NCBI GenBank assembly: GCA_965213845.1
Contig: CBDCAI010000014.1
Location: forward strand, 620,001-684,000
DNA length: 64,000 nucleotides
DNA from: JBBROS01 sp965213845
Lineage (GTDB): Bacteria > Pseudomonadota > Alphaproteobacteria > Acetobacterales > Acetobacteraceae
Direction: 5' to 3'
The stretch's first letter is position 1. Every line of letters starts with the position of its first letter. Made by a program: the position numbers and the translations under genes. Under the pieces are notes generated by a model that saw only the letters and a program-made list of their open reading frames with translations, did not search any database and was not told the origin of the DNA. Below are positions 8,632 to 18,046 of the stretch, piece by piece.

Positions 8632-9373
8632 ATGTCTCATCGAGGCACGCGGCGTCGGCAAGACCTACATGGGTGGCACGGAGGCCCTGCGCGGCGCCGA
8701 CCTGGTCATCGCCCGGGGTGAGTTCGTCTGCCTGATCGGCGCCAGCGGCTGCGGCAAGAGCACGTTGCTGCGCCTGATGGCCGGCTTCGAGACGCCAACA
8801 ACCGGCGAGATCTCCATGCAGGGGCGTCCCGTCATCGGACCCGGCCCCGATCGCGGCATGGTCTTTCAGGATTACGGCCTGTTCCCCTGGCTCAGCGTCC
8901 GCGGCAACATCGCCTTCGGGCCAAGGGCACGCGGCCTTCCCACGGCGGAGGTGGCCGAGCGCGTCGGGCGCTTCGTCAGCATGGTCGGACTGGACCGCTT
9001 CGCCGACGCCTACCCGCACCAGCTCAGCGGCGGCATGAAGCAGCGCGTCGCCATCGCCCGCGTGTTGGCCAACGACGCGGCGCTGGCCCTGATGGACGAG
9101 CCATTCGGCGCCCTGGATGCCATGTCGCGCGAGCGGCTGCAGGACGAGCTTTTGCAGCTCTGGGCCGCCACCGGCCTCACCGTCGTCTTCGTCACCCACT
9201 CGATCGAGGAAGCGCTCGTGCTCGCCGACCGCGTCGTGCTGATGTCCCATGGCCCCGGCCGCATCGTCGACGAGATCGGCGTCGACCTCCCCCGCCCGCG
9301 CGACGTGGCGGCCCCGGACTTCAACGCGCTGCGCCGGCGGCTCACCCTCGCGCTGCACGGCAGCGGCGCCTGA
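8624..9373 (+). CDS. ABC transporter ATP-binding protein (SsuB/TauB-type)
   Basis: Nucleotide-binding subunit of 249 residues. Walker A is GASGCGKST, the Q-loop is FQDYGLFPW, the signature is LSGGMKQR, Walker B is LALMDEPF and the switch His is in VTHSIEEA. The FPW after the Q-loop is typical of the nitrate/sulfonate/taurine group. The ATG at 8624 overlaps the permease gene by 8 nt. It is the last gene of the three-gene importer and converges with the aldo/keto reductase, with 3 nt between the stops. Confidence 0.92.
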   Translation: MPECLIEARGVGKTYMGGTEALRGADLVIARGEFVCLIGASGCGKSTLLRLMAGFETPTTGEISMQGRPVIGPGPDRGMVFQDYGLFPWLSVRGNIAFGPRARGLPTAEVAERVGRFVSMVGLDRFADAYPHQLSGGMKQRVAIARVLANDAALALMDEPFGALDAMSRERLQDELLQLWAATGLTVVFVTHSIEEALVLADRVVLMSHGPGRIVDEIGVDLPRPRDVAAPDFNALRRRLTLALHGSGA

Positions 9374-9376
9374 CGC

Positions 9377-10387
9377 TCAGGCGATGTGGAGCGGCCGCCC
9401 TTCGATGGGATAGGCCGGGTCGTTGTAGCCCGGCGTGGAAGCATGACCCGGTGCGACCAACGCGGCAATCAGCGCCTCGTCCTCTGCCGTGAACGCCGAG
9501 GTCAGGGCACCGAGGTAGCCCTCCCACTGCTCGATCGTGCGGGGGCCGCCGATGACGCCGGTCACCAGGCGGTTGTTCAACACCCACCCCAGGGCGAACT
9601 GCACCGGGGTCCGATCGCGCGCGGCGGCATGGGCCATGATCGTTTGCGCGATCCGCAGCGAGTCCGGCCGCCATTCCGTCTGCAGCATCCGGGAATCCTG
9701 CCGCCCCGCGCGACTATCGGACGGCGGTGCAGCGTCCTGCGCATACTTTCCCGTCAGGATCCCGCGCGCCAGGGGCGAGTAGCTGACGACGCCCAGACCA
9801 TAATAGCTGCAGGCCGGCAGGTGCTCCGTCTCCGCCGCCCGGTTCAGCGCGTGGTAATAAGGCTGGCTGACCACCGGCCGGTCGAGGCCGAGCGAGTCAC
9901 ACAGGCCGCAGATCTCGGCGACCCGCCATGAACGGTAGTTCGACACGCCGAAGTAGCGGATCTTGCCCTGCCGCACCAAATCGCCCAGGGCGCGGACCGT
10001 CTCGGCCAGGGGCGTCGCATGGTCCTCCTTATGCAGGTAGTAGACGTCGATGTAGTCCGTCCCGAGCCGGCGCAGGCTCGCCTCGGCAGCCTGCAGCACC
10101 CATTTGCGGGAGAGGCCCCGCTCGTTCGGTCCGGTGCCGACCGGGTTGGCGAGCTTGGTGGCCAGCACCCAGGAGTCCCGCTGGGCACGGATGGCCCGGC
10201 CGACGACCTCCTCCGACCGACCGCTGGTGTAGGCATCCGCCGTGTCGATGAAGTTGACCCCGGCGTCTTGGGCTCGGGCCACGATCTGCTGCGCCGCCGG
10301 CTCGTCGGTCGGCCCGCCGAACATCATGGTCCCCAGGCATAGGGGTGAGACACGCAGCCCGCTGCGACCGAGGTTCCGGTAATCCAT
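9377..10387 (-). CDS. Aldo/keto reductase
   Basis: NADPH-dependent oxidoreductase of 336 residues with a TIM-barrel fold. The tetrad can be traced: Asp and Tyr in DTADAYTSG, Lys in LATKLANP and His in YYLHKED. The N-terminal MDYRNLGRSGLRVSPL and GTMMFG are signatures of the bacterial YajO/Tas-like group. The ATG at 10387 is used rather than an upstream one because the conserved N-terminus begins there. It stands alone and converges with the ABC ATPase gene. The physiological carbonyl substrate is unknown. Confidence 0.9.
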   Translation of the reverse strand: MDYRNLGRSGLRVSPLCLGTMMFGGPTDEPAAQQIVARAQDAGVNFIDTADAYTSGRSEEVVGRAIRAQRDSWVLATKLANPVGTGPNERGLSRKWVLQAAEASLRRLGTDYIDVYYLHKEDHATPLAETVRALGDLVRQGKIRYFGVSNYRSWRVAEICGLCDSLGLDRPVVSQPYYHALNRAAETEHLPACSYYGLGVVSYSPLARGILTGKYAQDAAPPSDSRAGRQDSRMLQTEWRPDSLRIAQTIMAHAAARDRTPVQFALGWVLNNRLVTGVIGGPRTIEQWEGYLGALTSAFTAEDEALIAALVAPGHASTPGYNDPAYPIEGRPLHIA

Positions 10388-10615
10388 GGCTCCTACCCTA
10401 CCCCATGACGACCACGACGGGTAAGGCGTGTTCTGCAGGCACCACAGGTCGCCAATGCACACCTGAGTCGCGCAAGTGTCGAGAAATTAACGATAGGTCA
10501 ACCTTGCCAGACAATTCTGATCCAGGTGGACCCTGTTCGCAGACCCACCGGCCCCGGTAGGGTTCTGCAGTGGCGAGGAGTGCGACGGTTGTTGAACGGA
10601 CATCTCCGAACGGTG

Positions 10616-10795
10616 ATGCAGAACGCGACAGTGGCCGCCGTGTACCGTCATGTCTGCAATGACGCCGCTGAGGCGGCGAGCCGCCAGGACTGGGCCGAGT
10701 GCAGCCGTTTGCTGCAAATCGCGCGGGGTATCGAGCGGGCTTACCCGATAGCCTCATCCCAGGCCCGGTTTGCACAGGAAGGCATGATGCCGTAG
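10616..10795 (+). CDS. Small hypothetical protein (weak)
   Basis: A possible 59-residue protein from ATG 10616, rich in Ala, Arg and Gln and with a helical look (VYRHVCNDAAEAASRQDW). No family was recognised and no good ribosome binding site is visible, and a start further upstream (10526) is also open. It sits between the aldo/keto reductase and an AT-rich stretch. I list it because its composition is protein-like, unlike the antisense frames around it. Confidence 0.35.
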   Translation: MQNATVAAVYRHVCNDAAEAASRQDWAECSRLLQIARGIERAYPIASSQARFAQEGMMP

Positions 10796-11070
10796 AACGG
10801 CACGCTCATGTTCCCTAAAGAATTACATTTTAAACCAGCGCTTTATGCGGGACTAACGAGATTTTAGTTGAGGAATGGAAGTGAATTGTTCATGCACAAC
10901 GAACGACGTATGGGATTTCACAGCAATGACTTAAGTCAGGAATTGTTGGCTTAAGTGTATTTTTATAGTTTAATGGTTTGTTATTAATCGAACAATCGCA
11001 CGCGCTTAACACGTGGCTCACATGCGGTCCCGCATGGTCTATCCCGGCAATCCAGCCAGGAGACTTACGC
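10796..11070. other. AT-rich non-coding leader upstream of the repeat peptide
   Basis: About 270 bases with clearly lower GC than the surroundings, including runs such as TTTTTATAGTTTAATGG and several TTAAGT words (10931-10960). No convincing reading frame is present. It lies directly upstream of the 55-residue repeat peptide and could hold its promoter or a regulatory RNA. AT-rich DNA of this kind is also a typical target of nucleoid silencers. Confidence 0.5.
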
Positions 11071-11238
11071 ATGACCAAGACCGTCAAGACCGCTCCCGCC
11101 AAGCCCGCGCCCTCCACGACGGACACCGGCCGCGTCCACGTTGGTGGTGGCATGATGCGCTTCACCGTCACGGCGACCGCGAAGAAGACCCATGACGCCG
11201 GCCGCGTGCACGTCGGCGGCGGCATGATGCGCTTCTAG
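11071..11238 (+). CDS. 55-residue peptide with a duplicated GRVHVGGGMMRF motif
   Basis: A 55-residue protein starting at ATG 11071, with AGGAG placed about 9 nt upstream. The N-terminal 19 residues are Lys/Thr/Ala/Pro-rich without hydrophobic character. They are followed by GRVHVGGGMMRF, a 12-residue Thr/Ala/Lys linker, and GRVHVGGGMMRF again as the exact C-terminus. The two motif copies differ at four nucleotide positions, all silent third positions, so the repeated peptide itself appears to be under selection. The architecture (short leader-like segment plus a repeated Gly-rich core) resembles a multi-core peptide precursor. No known RiPP-modifying enzyme is adjacent, and a small structural or nucleic-acid-binding protein is also possible. 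The nearest downstream gene is a DUF6065-like protein. Confidence 0.75.
   Translation: MTKTVKTAPAKPAPSTTDTGRVHVGGGMMRFTVTATAKKTHDAGRVHVGGGMMRF
11128..11235 (+). repeat. Two 36-bp in-frame repeats encoding GRVHVGGGMMRF
   Basis: Copies at 11128-11163 and 11200-11235, separated by 36 bp. They match at 32 of 36 positions and every difference is a synonymous third-codon change (Val, Val, Gly, Gly). Confidence 0.9.
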
Positions 11239-11246
11239 GGTCTTCT

Positions 11247-11313
11247 CCTGGGCGCGTTGCCCGGGAATTGACTTGCCTTGCTGGCGGGGTGGCGTCGGGT
11301 TCGGCGCCACCCC
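11247..11313 (+). terminator. Two hairpins after the repeat peptide gene
   Basis: A 7-bp stem with a 5-nt loop lies at 11247-11265. A stronger perfect 9-bp stem lies at 11286-11313 (GGGGTGGCG / CGCCACCCC, 10-nt loop). Neither is followed by a clear T-run, so termination is likely but not textbook. The first could act as an attenuator or as transcript-end protection. Confidence 0.5.
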
Positions 11314-11393
11314 AGGCTTGGTGACGGATGCTTGGATGACGGATGTCGCGTCGTCCTGAACCGCGGTAGCCCGCGACTGAGATAGGCCGTACC

Positions 11394-12215
11394 ATGGCAG
11401 ATGGATCGATCGCTCCTCGAGCGCCCAAGGTCGTCGAGTTCGTCAAGCTGATCCCCGATGGCCGTCCCCCGAAGCGCGCCGACCGATCGGGCGCCGGGTC
11501 GCTGCCGGGGCGGGCCATGCGCTACTGCGACGCCCTGACATCTGCCACAGGCTTCGGCTACTGGGCCTTCCCACCCATCGACATGCAGCTTATGTGGGAC
11601 GGCGAACAGATCTTCTGGTCCTACGGCAACGGCGCATGCTGGCTGCCGCTCTCGGGTGCCGCCAGTGGCGCCGCACAGTTCCCGGGGTTCGCCAACCAGT
11701 TCGACGAATTGGCGCCGCCGGAGCTCCAGGGGTATTCCCCCCCCTTCCTGACGGCCCTGCCCGAGCTGGGCGGCGTTCAGATCTGGACCGGACTGCTGGC
11801 CCGCACCCGACCAGGCTGGAGCCTTCTGGTCCGCCAGCCCGTGAACCTGCCCGGGATCCCTGGCCTGACCGCCTGGGAAGGGATCGTGGAGTCCGATCAC
11901 TGGTTCGGACCGCTGTTCAACAACTTCCGGATCACCCGGACCGACTTCCCGGTCCAGCTGCGGGCGCAGGTGCCCTTCCTGCAGATACAGCCGGTTCCAC
12001 AGATCGCCTACCGCGAAGACATCCTAAATGATGTCGCGTGCCGCTCCGGCGACGAGATGACCGCGGCCGACTGGGACGATCTCGGGAGCGTCCTGCTGCC
12101 CAACGAGGAACATGAGGCGCACCAGGGCACGTACGCAGTCCGCATCCGCAAGCGCCGCGCATGCCCGTATCACGCGGAGATGCTGGCCAACACGCTGGAA
12201 ACGGCGGGACGCTGA
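11394..12215 (+). CDS. DUF6065-like protein of unknown function
   Basis: A 273-residue soluble protein without signal peptide or membrane segments. It is rich in Trp, Pro and aromatic residues. Recognisable blocks are GFGYWAFPPIDMQL, IWTGLLARTRPGWSLLVRQPVN, then EGIVESDHWFGPLFNNFRITRTDFPV, then PFLQIQPVPQ. This pattern matches my memory of the DUF6065 family, which has no established function. It follows the repeat peptide by 155 bp, including hairpins, so it may be a separate unit. Possible relation to the peptide is inferred only from proximity. Confidence 0.75.
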   Translation: MADGSIAPRAPKVVEFVKLIPDGRPPKRADRSGAGSLPGRAMRYCDALTSATGFGYWAFPPIDMQLMWDGEQIFWSYGNGACWLPLSGAASGAAQFPGFANQFDELAPPELQGYSPPFLTALPELGGVQIWTGLLARTRPGWSLLVRQPVNLPGIPGLTAWEGIVESDHWFGPLFNNFRITRTDFPVQLRAQVPFLQIQPVPQIAYREDILNDVACRSGDEMTAADWDDLGSVLLPNEEHEAHQGTYAVRIRKRRACPYHAEMLANTLETAGR

Positions 12216-12243
12216 CTTCGACGCCGGCAAGGCGTCTTGCGTG

Positions 12244-14139
12244 TCAGAGGCTCCGGTCGTCGGGCACGCCCGAGCGTCGGAGACCCTCGGCGTAGAAGTC
12301 GAGGTCGGCCTGACGCAGTGGCGGCCGGGCCAGGATCTTGCTGACGGTCACGTCGGGGTCGATCGACCGCAGCTGCTCCAGGCAGGCCGCGGCCTCCTGC
12401 ATCTTGCCCATATAGCCCAGGATCGCCAGCCGGACCTTCAGGCCCGACGCATGCCCGGGCTTCCGCTCCAGCACGCTGGACGCCAAAGCGTCGGCGATTT
12501 CGAGGTGGCCGAGGAACAGCTGGGCCGTCATCGCGGCATGCTCGACGAAGAAGACATGCGGGTCGCTCGGCGACAGCGACTCCGCCATGGTCGCATGGTT
12601 CACCGCCGTCTGATGGTCACCGTTGTACAGGTGGGCCCAGGCGCTCAGTGTCCACGCGATCGGCAGGTTCGGGTTCAGCGTGATCGCCCGCTGGTGCAAG
12701 GCCAACGCCGCATCGAGGTCGTGCAGCAGATATGCCTTCACGTGCCCGGCGATGGTGATGCCGCGGGCGTCCAACGGATCGAGCACCACGGCCCGCTCCG
12801 CTGCGATGCCGGCCAGCACGGCCGCCTCATGCGGGTCGTCGATCCAACCCTGGCCCATGCCCATGATATACCAGTAGGCGAGCCAGGCATGGGCGGCAGC
12901 ATACTCCCCATCCAGGGCGATCGCCTGCAGCAGCAGGTCCTTGGCCTGGATGAACCGGTCCTTGTCCGGGCGGTAGATGCCCTGGATGGCCGCAAGAACC
13001 GCGTGATGGGCCGCGGCATTGGCCGTCTGTACGGTGTCGCTGCGGAACTGGTGCCGCTGCAACAGCTCCGGATCGATCTGCGCCACGGTCTGCGACGCGA
13101 TCGTGTCCTGCAGCGTGAACAGGTCCGCGGTCGTGCCTTCGAAGCGGGAGGCCCACACCACCTCGAAGTCCATCGCCACGTCGAGCAGCGTCACCGTGAC
13201 CCGGATGCGCTGACCGGAAGCCTGGATGGTGCCGCTGATGACGTAGTCCAGGCTGTATGCGCGGCAGCGCGTCAAGGCGTCGGCCGAGGGCCCGGTCCCA
13301 TCCCAGAACGAGCCAGTCGCGATCAGGCGCGGCATGCGGAACCGGGCGAGTGCGGCGGAGATCTCCTCCGCCATGCCCAACGACAGGCCGCCTTCCAGCG
13401 GCGAGCCCAGGCTGCGGAAGGGCAGGACGGCGATGCGCCAGCCCTGGCCGTTGATCCCGTCATCGGAGCGCTGCAGCGGGGGCGGCAGCGGCCGGCCCGG
13501 GGCGGGCACCGCGTCCTCGACCGGCGCCTCGTCCAGGTCGAACCGGTCCGCACGGCCCGCACCGGTCACGATGACCTCGGCCATCTCGTCGGGTTGCGCG
13601 ACGAAGGCCTGCTGAAACACCAGGTTCTTCCAAAGCCGCTCCAGATGCGCATCGAAGGCCTGGTCCAGCCCCTGCAGGTTCTGGCACAGCAGCAACGGTC
13701 CGACCCCGCCATCGCCTGGCGTCTTCCAACGGATGGCAGCGGGATCGTGGATGTCGACCCACACGCTGTCGGCGGGCAGTGCCAGGCGTCCGCTGCCGGT
13801 CAGCAGCAGCGGTGGCTCGCCGCATGCCGTCAGCGCGATCTGCAGTTCCCGCAGCGCCTGACGAAGCGAGTTCGCGGCCTGGTCCCGCGGTTTACCGCTC
13901 CAGAGCAGCGAGGCCGCGAACTCCCGCCGGACCGGCTGCGGCGTATGGGCCGCCACGAGCGCCAGCAAGGCCCGCGCCTTCTTGCTGATCGGCAACACGG
14001 AGCGGCCATCCTCGGCCTGCGCTTCGAAGTCCCCGACAAGACGTACGGTCAGGCGCATCACACGACGGACCTGACGATCGTTCTCCGACTGGGACACCAG
14101 GCCCACACGTCCCCCTTGCACGAAACCCTGCGACTCCAT
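12244..14139 (-). CDS. SARP-type transcriptional regulator with TPR domain
   Basis: A protein of about 631 residues. The N-terminal part (MRLTVRLVGDFEAQ... SKKARALLALVA... NSLRQALRELQIAL) is an OmpR-like winged helix plus the start of a bacterial transcriptional activation domain, as in SARP regulators. The middle (RIAVLPFRSLG... GMAEEISAALARF) is the TolB/CadC-like segment seen in adenylate-cyclase-type TPR regulators. The C-terminal half is TPR repeats. Starts are ambiguous: ATG 14139 is used. TTG 14169 and ATG 14058, directly before the DNA-binding domain, are alternatives. It is transcribed toward the DUF6065-like gene and divergently from the exporter gene, so it may regulate that neighbourhood. 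Confidence 0.82.
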   Translation of the reverse strand: MESQGFVQGGRVGLVSQSENDRQVRRVMRLTVRLVGDFEAQAEDGRSVLPISKKARALLALVAAHTPQPVRREFAASLLWSGKPRDQAANSLRQALRELQIALTACGEPPLLLTGSGRLALPADSVWVDIHDPAAIRWKTPGDGGVGPLLLCQNLQGLDQAFDAHLERLWKNLVFQQAFVAQPDEMAEVIVTGAGRADRFDLDEAPVEDAVPAPGRPLPPPLQRSDDGINGQGWRIAVLPFRSLGSPLEGGLSLGMAEEISAALARFRMPRLIATGSFWDGTGPSADALTRCRAYSLDYVISGTIQASGQRIRVTVTLLDVAMDFEVVWASRFEGTTADLFTLQDTIASQTVAQIDPELLQRHQFRSDTVQTANAAAHHAVLAAIQGIYRPDKDRFIQAKDLLLQAIALDGEYAAAHAWLAYWYIMGMGQGWIDDPHEAAVLAGIAAERAVVLDPLDARGITIAGHVKAYLLHDLDAALALHQRAITLNPNLPIAWTLSAWAHLYNGDHQTAVNHATMAESLSPSDPHVFFVEHAAMTAQLFLGHLEIADALASSVLERKPGHASGLKVRLAILGYMGKMQEAAACLEQLRSIDPDVTVSKILARPPLRQADLDFYAEGLRRSGVPDDRSL

Positions 14140-14615
14140 GGTTGGAGTTTCCACGTCAGAATATACCAATCATGAAAGATGGTGGCGTCGATATCAATGT
14201 TTCAGCCCGAAAACACGGCGTCGGCCGACTCGGCCGGCCTGATGCCTTCGGTTCCACTCGCTTCGGCGTTGCGCACCAGACGGTCATTTTCGATCCACCA
14301 TGTCGAACGCTGGGATAAATCCCGCTCACATGCTCCACCCTGCAAGCAACAGTAAAACGGCAACGAACGCCCGTCATGAATCAATGGGATTTCTCGCCTT
14401 CCTTCAAGCTCGTTCAAGGATTGGAGCGGCCCAGGATAAACATGGCGAATACAGGCCAAACCTGTCGGGCGTTCCGTCTTGACCATGGCGCATGCTGTCG
14501 ATTACGTGTGTCTCGCGTGCAGAGGCCAGGGGATGCCTGAAATGGAAACGTTGCCTGAGCGGCCCCTAGCCACAGACGCCAGCCCTCCGCATTCGCCCCG
14601 GCCCGCCGCATCCGT
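14140..14615. other. Intergenic region between divergent SARP regulator and MFS exporter
   Basis: About 475 bases without a convincing gene. It must hold the promoters of the two divergent genes. I see no strong palindrome or RNA-like structure in it. Confidence 0.5.
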
Positions 14616-15866
14616 ATGAGCAGGCTGACGATCCCGCCGGAGACGTTCCGCTTTACGGTCGTGCTCGGACTGCTCGCCGCGCTGCCGTCGCTGTCCATCG
14701 ACATCAGTGCGCCCACGCTCCTGGCCGTGCAGTCGCAGCTCCTCGCGCCCTCCGGCGTCGTGGGCCTCACGATCACCCTGTTCATGATCGGCTTCGCCCT
14801 CGGCCAGTTCGGCGCCGGCCCGTTATCCGATCGTTACGGCCGCCGGCCGGTGCTGCTCATCGGGCTCACGGGCTACACCGCCTCCGCCGTCGGATGCGCC
14901 ATGGCCGGCAGCGTCGAGTCGCTCGTCGGCTGGCGCCTTCTGCAGGGGGTCGCCGCCGGCGCCTGCGCGGTGCTCGCCTTCGCCATGATCCGCGACCTGT
15001 TCGAAGGCGACCTCGCCCGCAGCAAGCGGTCCTACGTCACCGTCGTCTTCGGACTTGCCCCGATGCTGGCGCCCAGCCTCGGGGCCTGGGTGCTCGGCCG
15101 TGCGGGCTGGCGGCCGATCTACGTGATCCTGGCGATCGGCGGCCTGACGCTGCTCACTGCCGTCGTCCTGTGCATCGCGGAAAGCCGGAGCATCGTGCCC
15201 CCGGTCCGGCAGCCGCTCCGCCATGCCTATGGCCGTGTCCTGTCCGACCGCCGATTCGTGGGCGTCGCCGCGGTCAACGCGCTCAGCTTCGGCGGCATGT
15301 TCGCCTACATCGCGGGGTCGCCGATCATGCTGATGGGCAGCCTGGGTGTTTCGGCCGGCAGCTACGGCCTGATCTTCGCCTCGACCGCCGGCGCGCTGAC
15401 AGCGGGCGCCTGGGTCAGCGGACGCTGTGCGGTGCAGGGGATCGCGCCGGAGCGGCTGCTGTTGGTCAGCCTGACGATGGCCGCCGTCTCTGCCGTCTGC
15501 CTGACGCTGCTGCTGGCGGTGGGCCAGGGCAGCCTCGGCTGGGTCGTGCCGCTGCTCGTGGTCAACCTGTTCTGCCGCGGCCTCGTGGCCCCCAATGTGC
15601 AGCACATGGCGCTGGAACCCCTGCGGGAGCACGCCGGCACGGCCGCCGCGGCCGTCGGCGTCATGCAGATCCTGACCGGGGCGCTGTCGAGCGGCCTGGT
15701 CGCGGTTCTCGTGCCCGTGTTCGGCCCGCTCGGGATGGCGGGCGTCATGGCCTTGCTGGCCCTGGCCTCGCTCCTGCTCTGGCTCTGGCTGACCGGGATC
15801 GACGACCCTGCGCTCACGCTCGCTCACGACCTGAACGCCGAAGCCCTGCCCGAGCCGGGCGTCTGA
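14616..15866 (+). CDS. Bcr/CflA-type MFS drug exporter
   Basis: Inner-membrane protein of 416 residues with twelve predicted hydrophobic segments. The first-loop motif GPLSDRYGRRPVLLIG and the AALPSLSIDISAPTL segment in helix 1 are typical of the Bcr/CflA subfamily (bicyclomycin/chloramphenicol-type efflux). The start at ATG 14616 directly precedes helix 1. It is followed after 4 nt by an SDR gene, probably co-transcribed. The substrate is unknown. Its position beside a SARP regulator would fit export of a small metabolite, but that is inference. Confidence 0.9.
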   Translation: MSRLTIPPETFRFTVVLGLLAALPSLSIDISAPTLLAVQSQLLAPSGVVGLTITLFMIGFALGQFGAGPLSDRYGRRPVLLIGLTGYTASAVGCAMAGSVESLVGWRLLQGVAAGACAVLAFAMIRDLFEGDLARSKRSYVTVVFGLAPMLAPSLGAWVLGRAGWRPIYVILAIGGLTLLTAVVLCIAESRSIVPPVRQPLRHAYGRVLSDRRFVGVAAVNALSFGGMFAYIAGSPIMLMGSLGVSAGSYGLIFASTAGALTAGAWVSGRCAVQGIAPERLLLVSLTMAAVSAVCLTLLLAVGQGSLGWVVPLLVVNLFCRGLVAPNVQHMALEPLREHAGTAAAAVGVMQILTGALSSGLVAVLVPVFGPLGMAGVMALLALASLLLWLWLTGIDDPALTLAHDLNAEALPEPGV

Positions 15867-15870
15867 GCGG

Positions 15871-16656
15871 GTGGTCCAGGGCGCCAACCTCCCCGTCCCT
15901 CTCGACCTCGCCGGGCTGCGGGTGGCAATCACGGGCGGCGCCGGCGGCATCGGCCGGGTAATGGCGGACAGCTTCGCCGCCTGCGGGGCGCGGGTCTTCG
16001 ACAGCGACATCGACCGTGTCGCCCTGGCCGAATGCGGGCATCCCGGCGTCTTCGCCGATGCCGGCAGCGTGCAGGACCTCGAGCGCTTCATGGACGCGGC
16101 AGTGGCCGAGCTGGACGGCCTCGATGTCCTGGTCAACAACGCCGGGATCGCCGGCCCGACGAAGCCGGTGCAGGACGTCACGCCGGCCGAGCTGGACGCG
16201 GTACTGCAGGCCGACCTGGCCAGCATGTTCCATTGCGCACGCCGGGCCGTGCCCCTGCTGCGCGCGGCGGGCGGCGGCAGCATCGTCAACCTCAGCTCGG
16301 CTGCCGGCAAGTTCGGCTTCCCGCTCCGCAGCCCCTACAGCGCCGCAAAATGGGGCGTCGTGGGCTTCACCCGCACCCTGGCGATGGAGCTGGGGCCGGA
16401 CGGCATCCGCGTGAACGCCATCTTGCCGGGCCTGGTCGACGGGCCGCGGATCCGCAGCGTGTTGCGCAACAAGGCGCAGGCCAAAGGGGTCGGCGACAAC
16501 CAGGAAACCGAGGAGGCGCTGGCCCGCGTCAACCTGCGCTGCTTCGTCAGCCAGCAGGACATCGCCAACATGGCGCTGTACCTGTGCAGCCCCTTCGGCG
16601 CCACCATCAGCGGCCAGGCGATCAGCGTCGATGGCGGCATGGAAGGGCTGATGTAG
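15871..16656 (+). CDS. SDR-family oxidoreductase
   Basis: Classical short-chain dehydrogenase of 261 residues. The cofactor motif TGGAGGIG lies near residue 22, the NNAG motif is in VLVNNAGIAGP, and the catalytic Ser and Tyr/Lys are in NLSSAAG and YSAAK. The C-terminal SGQAISVDGG is the usual SDR ending. It starts at GTG 15871, 4 nt after the exporter gene. An aspartate in VFDSDID after the second strand suggests NAD(H) preference. The substrate is not assigned. Confidence 0.9.
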   Translation: MVQGANLPVPLDLAGLRVAITGGAGGIGRVMADSFAACGARVFDSDIDRVALAECGHPGVFADAGSVQDLERFMDAAVAELDGLDVLVNNAGIAGPTKPVQDVTPAELDAVLQADLASMFHCARRAVPLLRAAGGGSIVNLSSAAGKFGFPLRSPYSAAKWGVVGFTRTLAMELGPDGIRVNAILPGLVDGPRIRSVLRNKAQAKGVGDNQETEEALARVNLRCFVSQQDIANMALYLCSPFGATISGQAISVDGGMEGLM

Positions 16657-16665
16657 CGCCGTGCT

Positions 16666-17868
<1,203 letters not shown>

Positions 17869-17938
17869 GACGCGTCCCTCTTTTCTTACCGCCAGAGGTA
17901 GGCCGGACGCCCGCCTTCGTCCAGCATCGCCCGCCCGG

Positions 17939-18046
17939 TCACCGCTGCAACAGTCGTGCACGCAGCAGCCGCGCCTGCTGCTCCGACCATTCCAGCACGT
18001 CCGAGTCATACAGCCCGGCCGTCGTAGCCCCTCCCGCGTCCGTCAT
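17939..18046 (-). pseudogene. DUF29 N-terminal fragment
   Basis: A 35-codon frame starting ATG 18046 that overlaps the stop of the hydrolase gene as ATGA. The segment LYDSDVLEWSEQQARLLRAR matches the usual start of DUF29 proteins (aspartate, Trp and an LRAR helix), which are normally around 150 residues. The frame ends after LLQR and I find no continuation in the other frames before the thiolase gene, so it looks like a truncated remnant. A very short functional peptide cannot be excluded. Confidence 0.6.

Noticed and set aside
11071..11238. Reading the duplicated motif as a CRISPR-like repeat
   Set aside because: Only two units, in frame within a coding sequence with synonymous differences, and no cas genes nearby.
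12112..14175. A 687-codon plus-strand frame over the regulator gene
   Set aside because: Antisense shadow of the SARP/TPR gene, with low-complexity composition and no recognisable domain.
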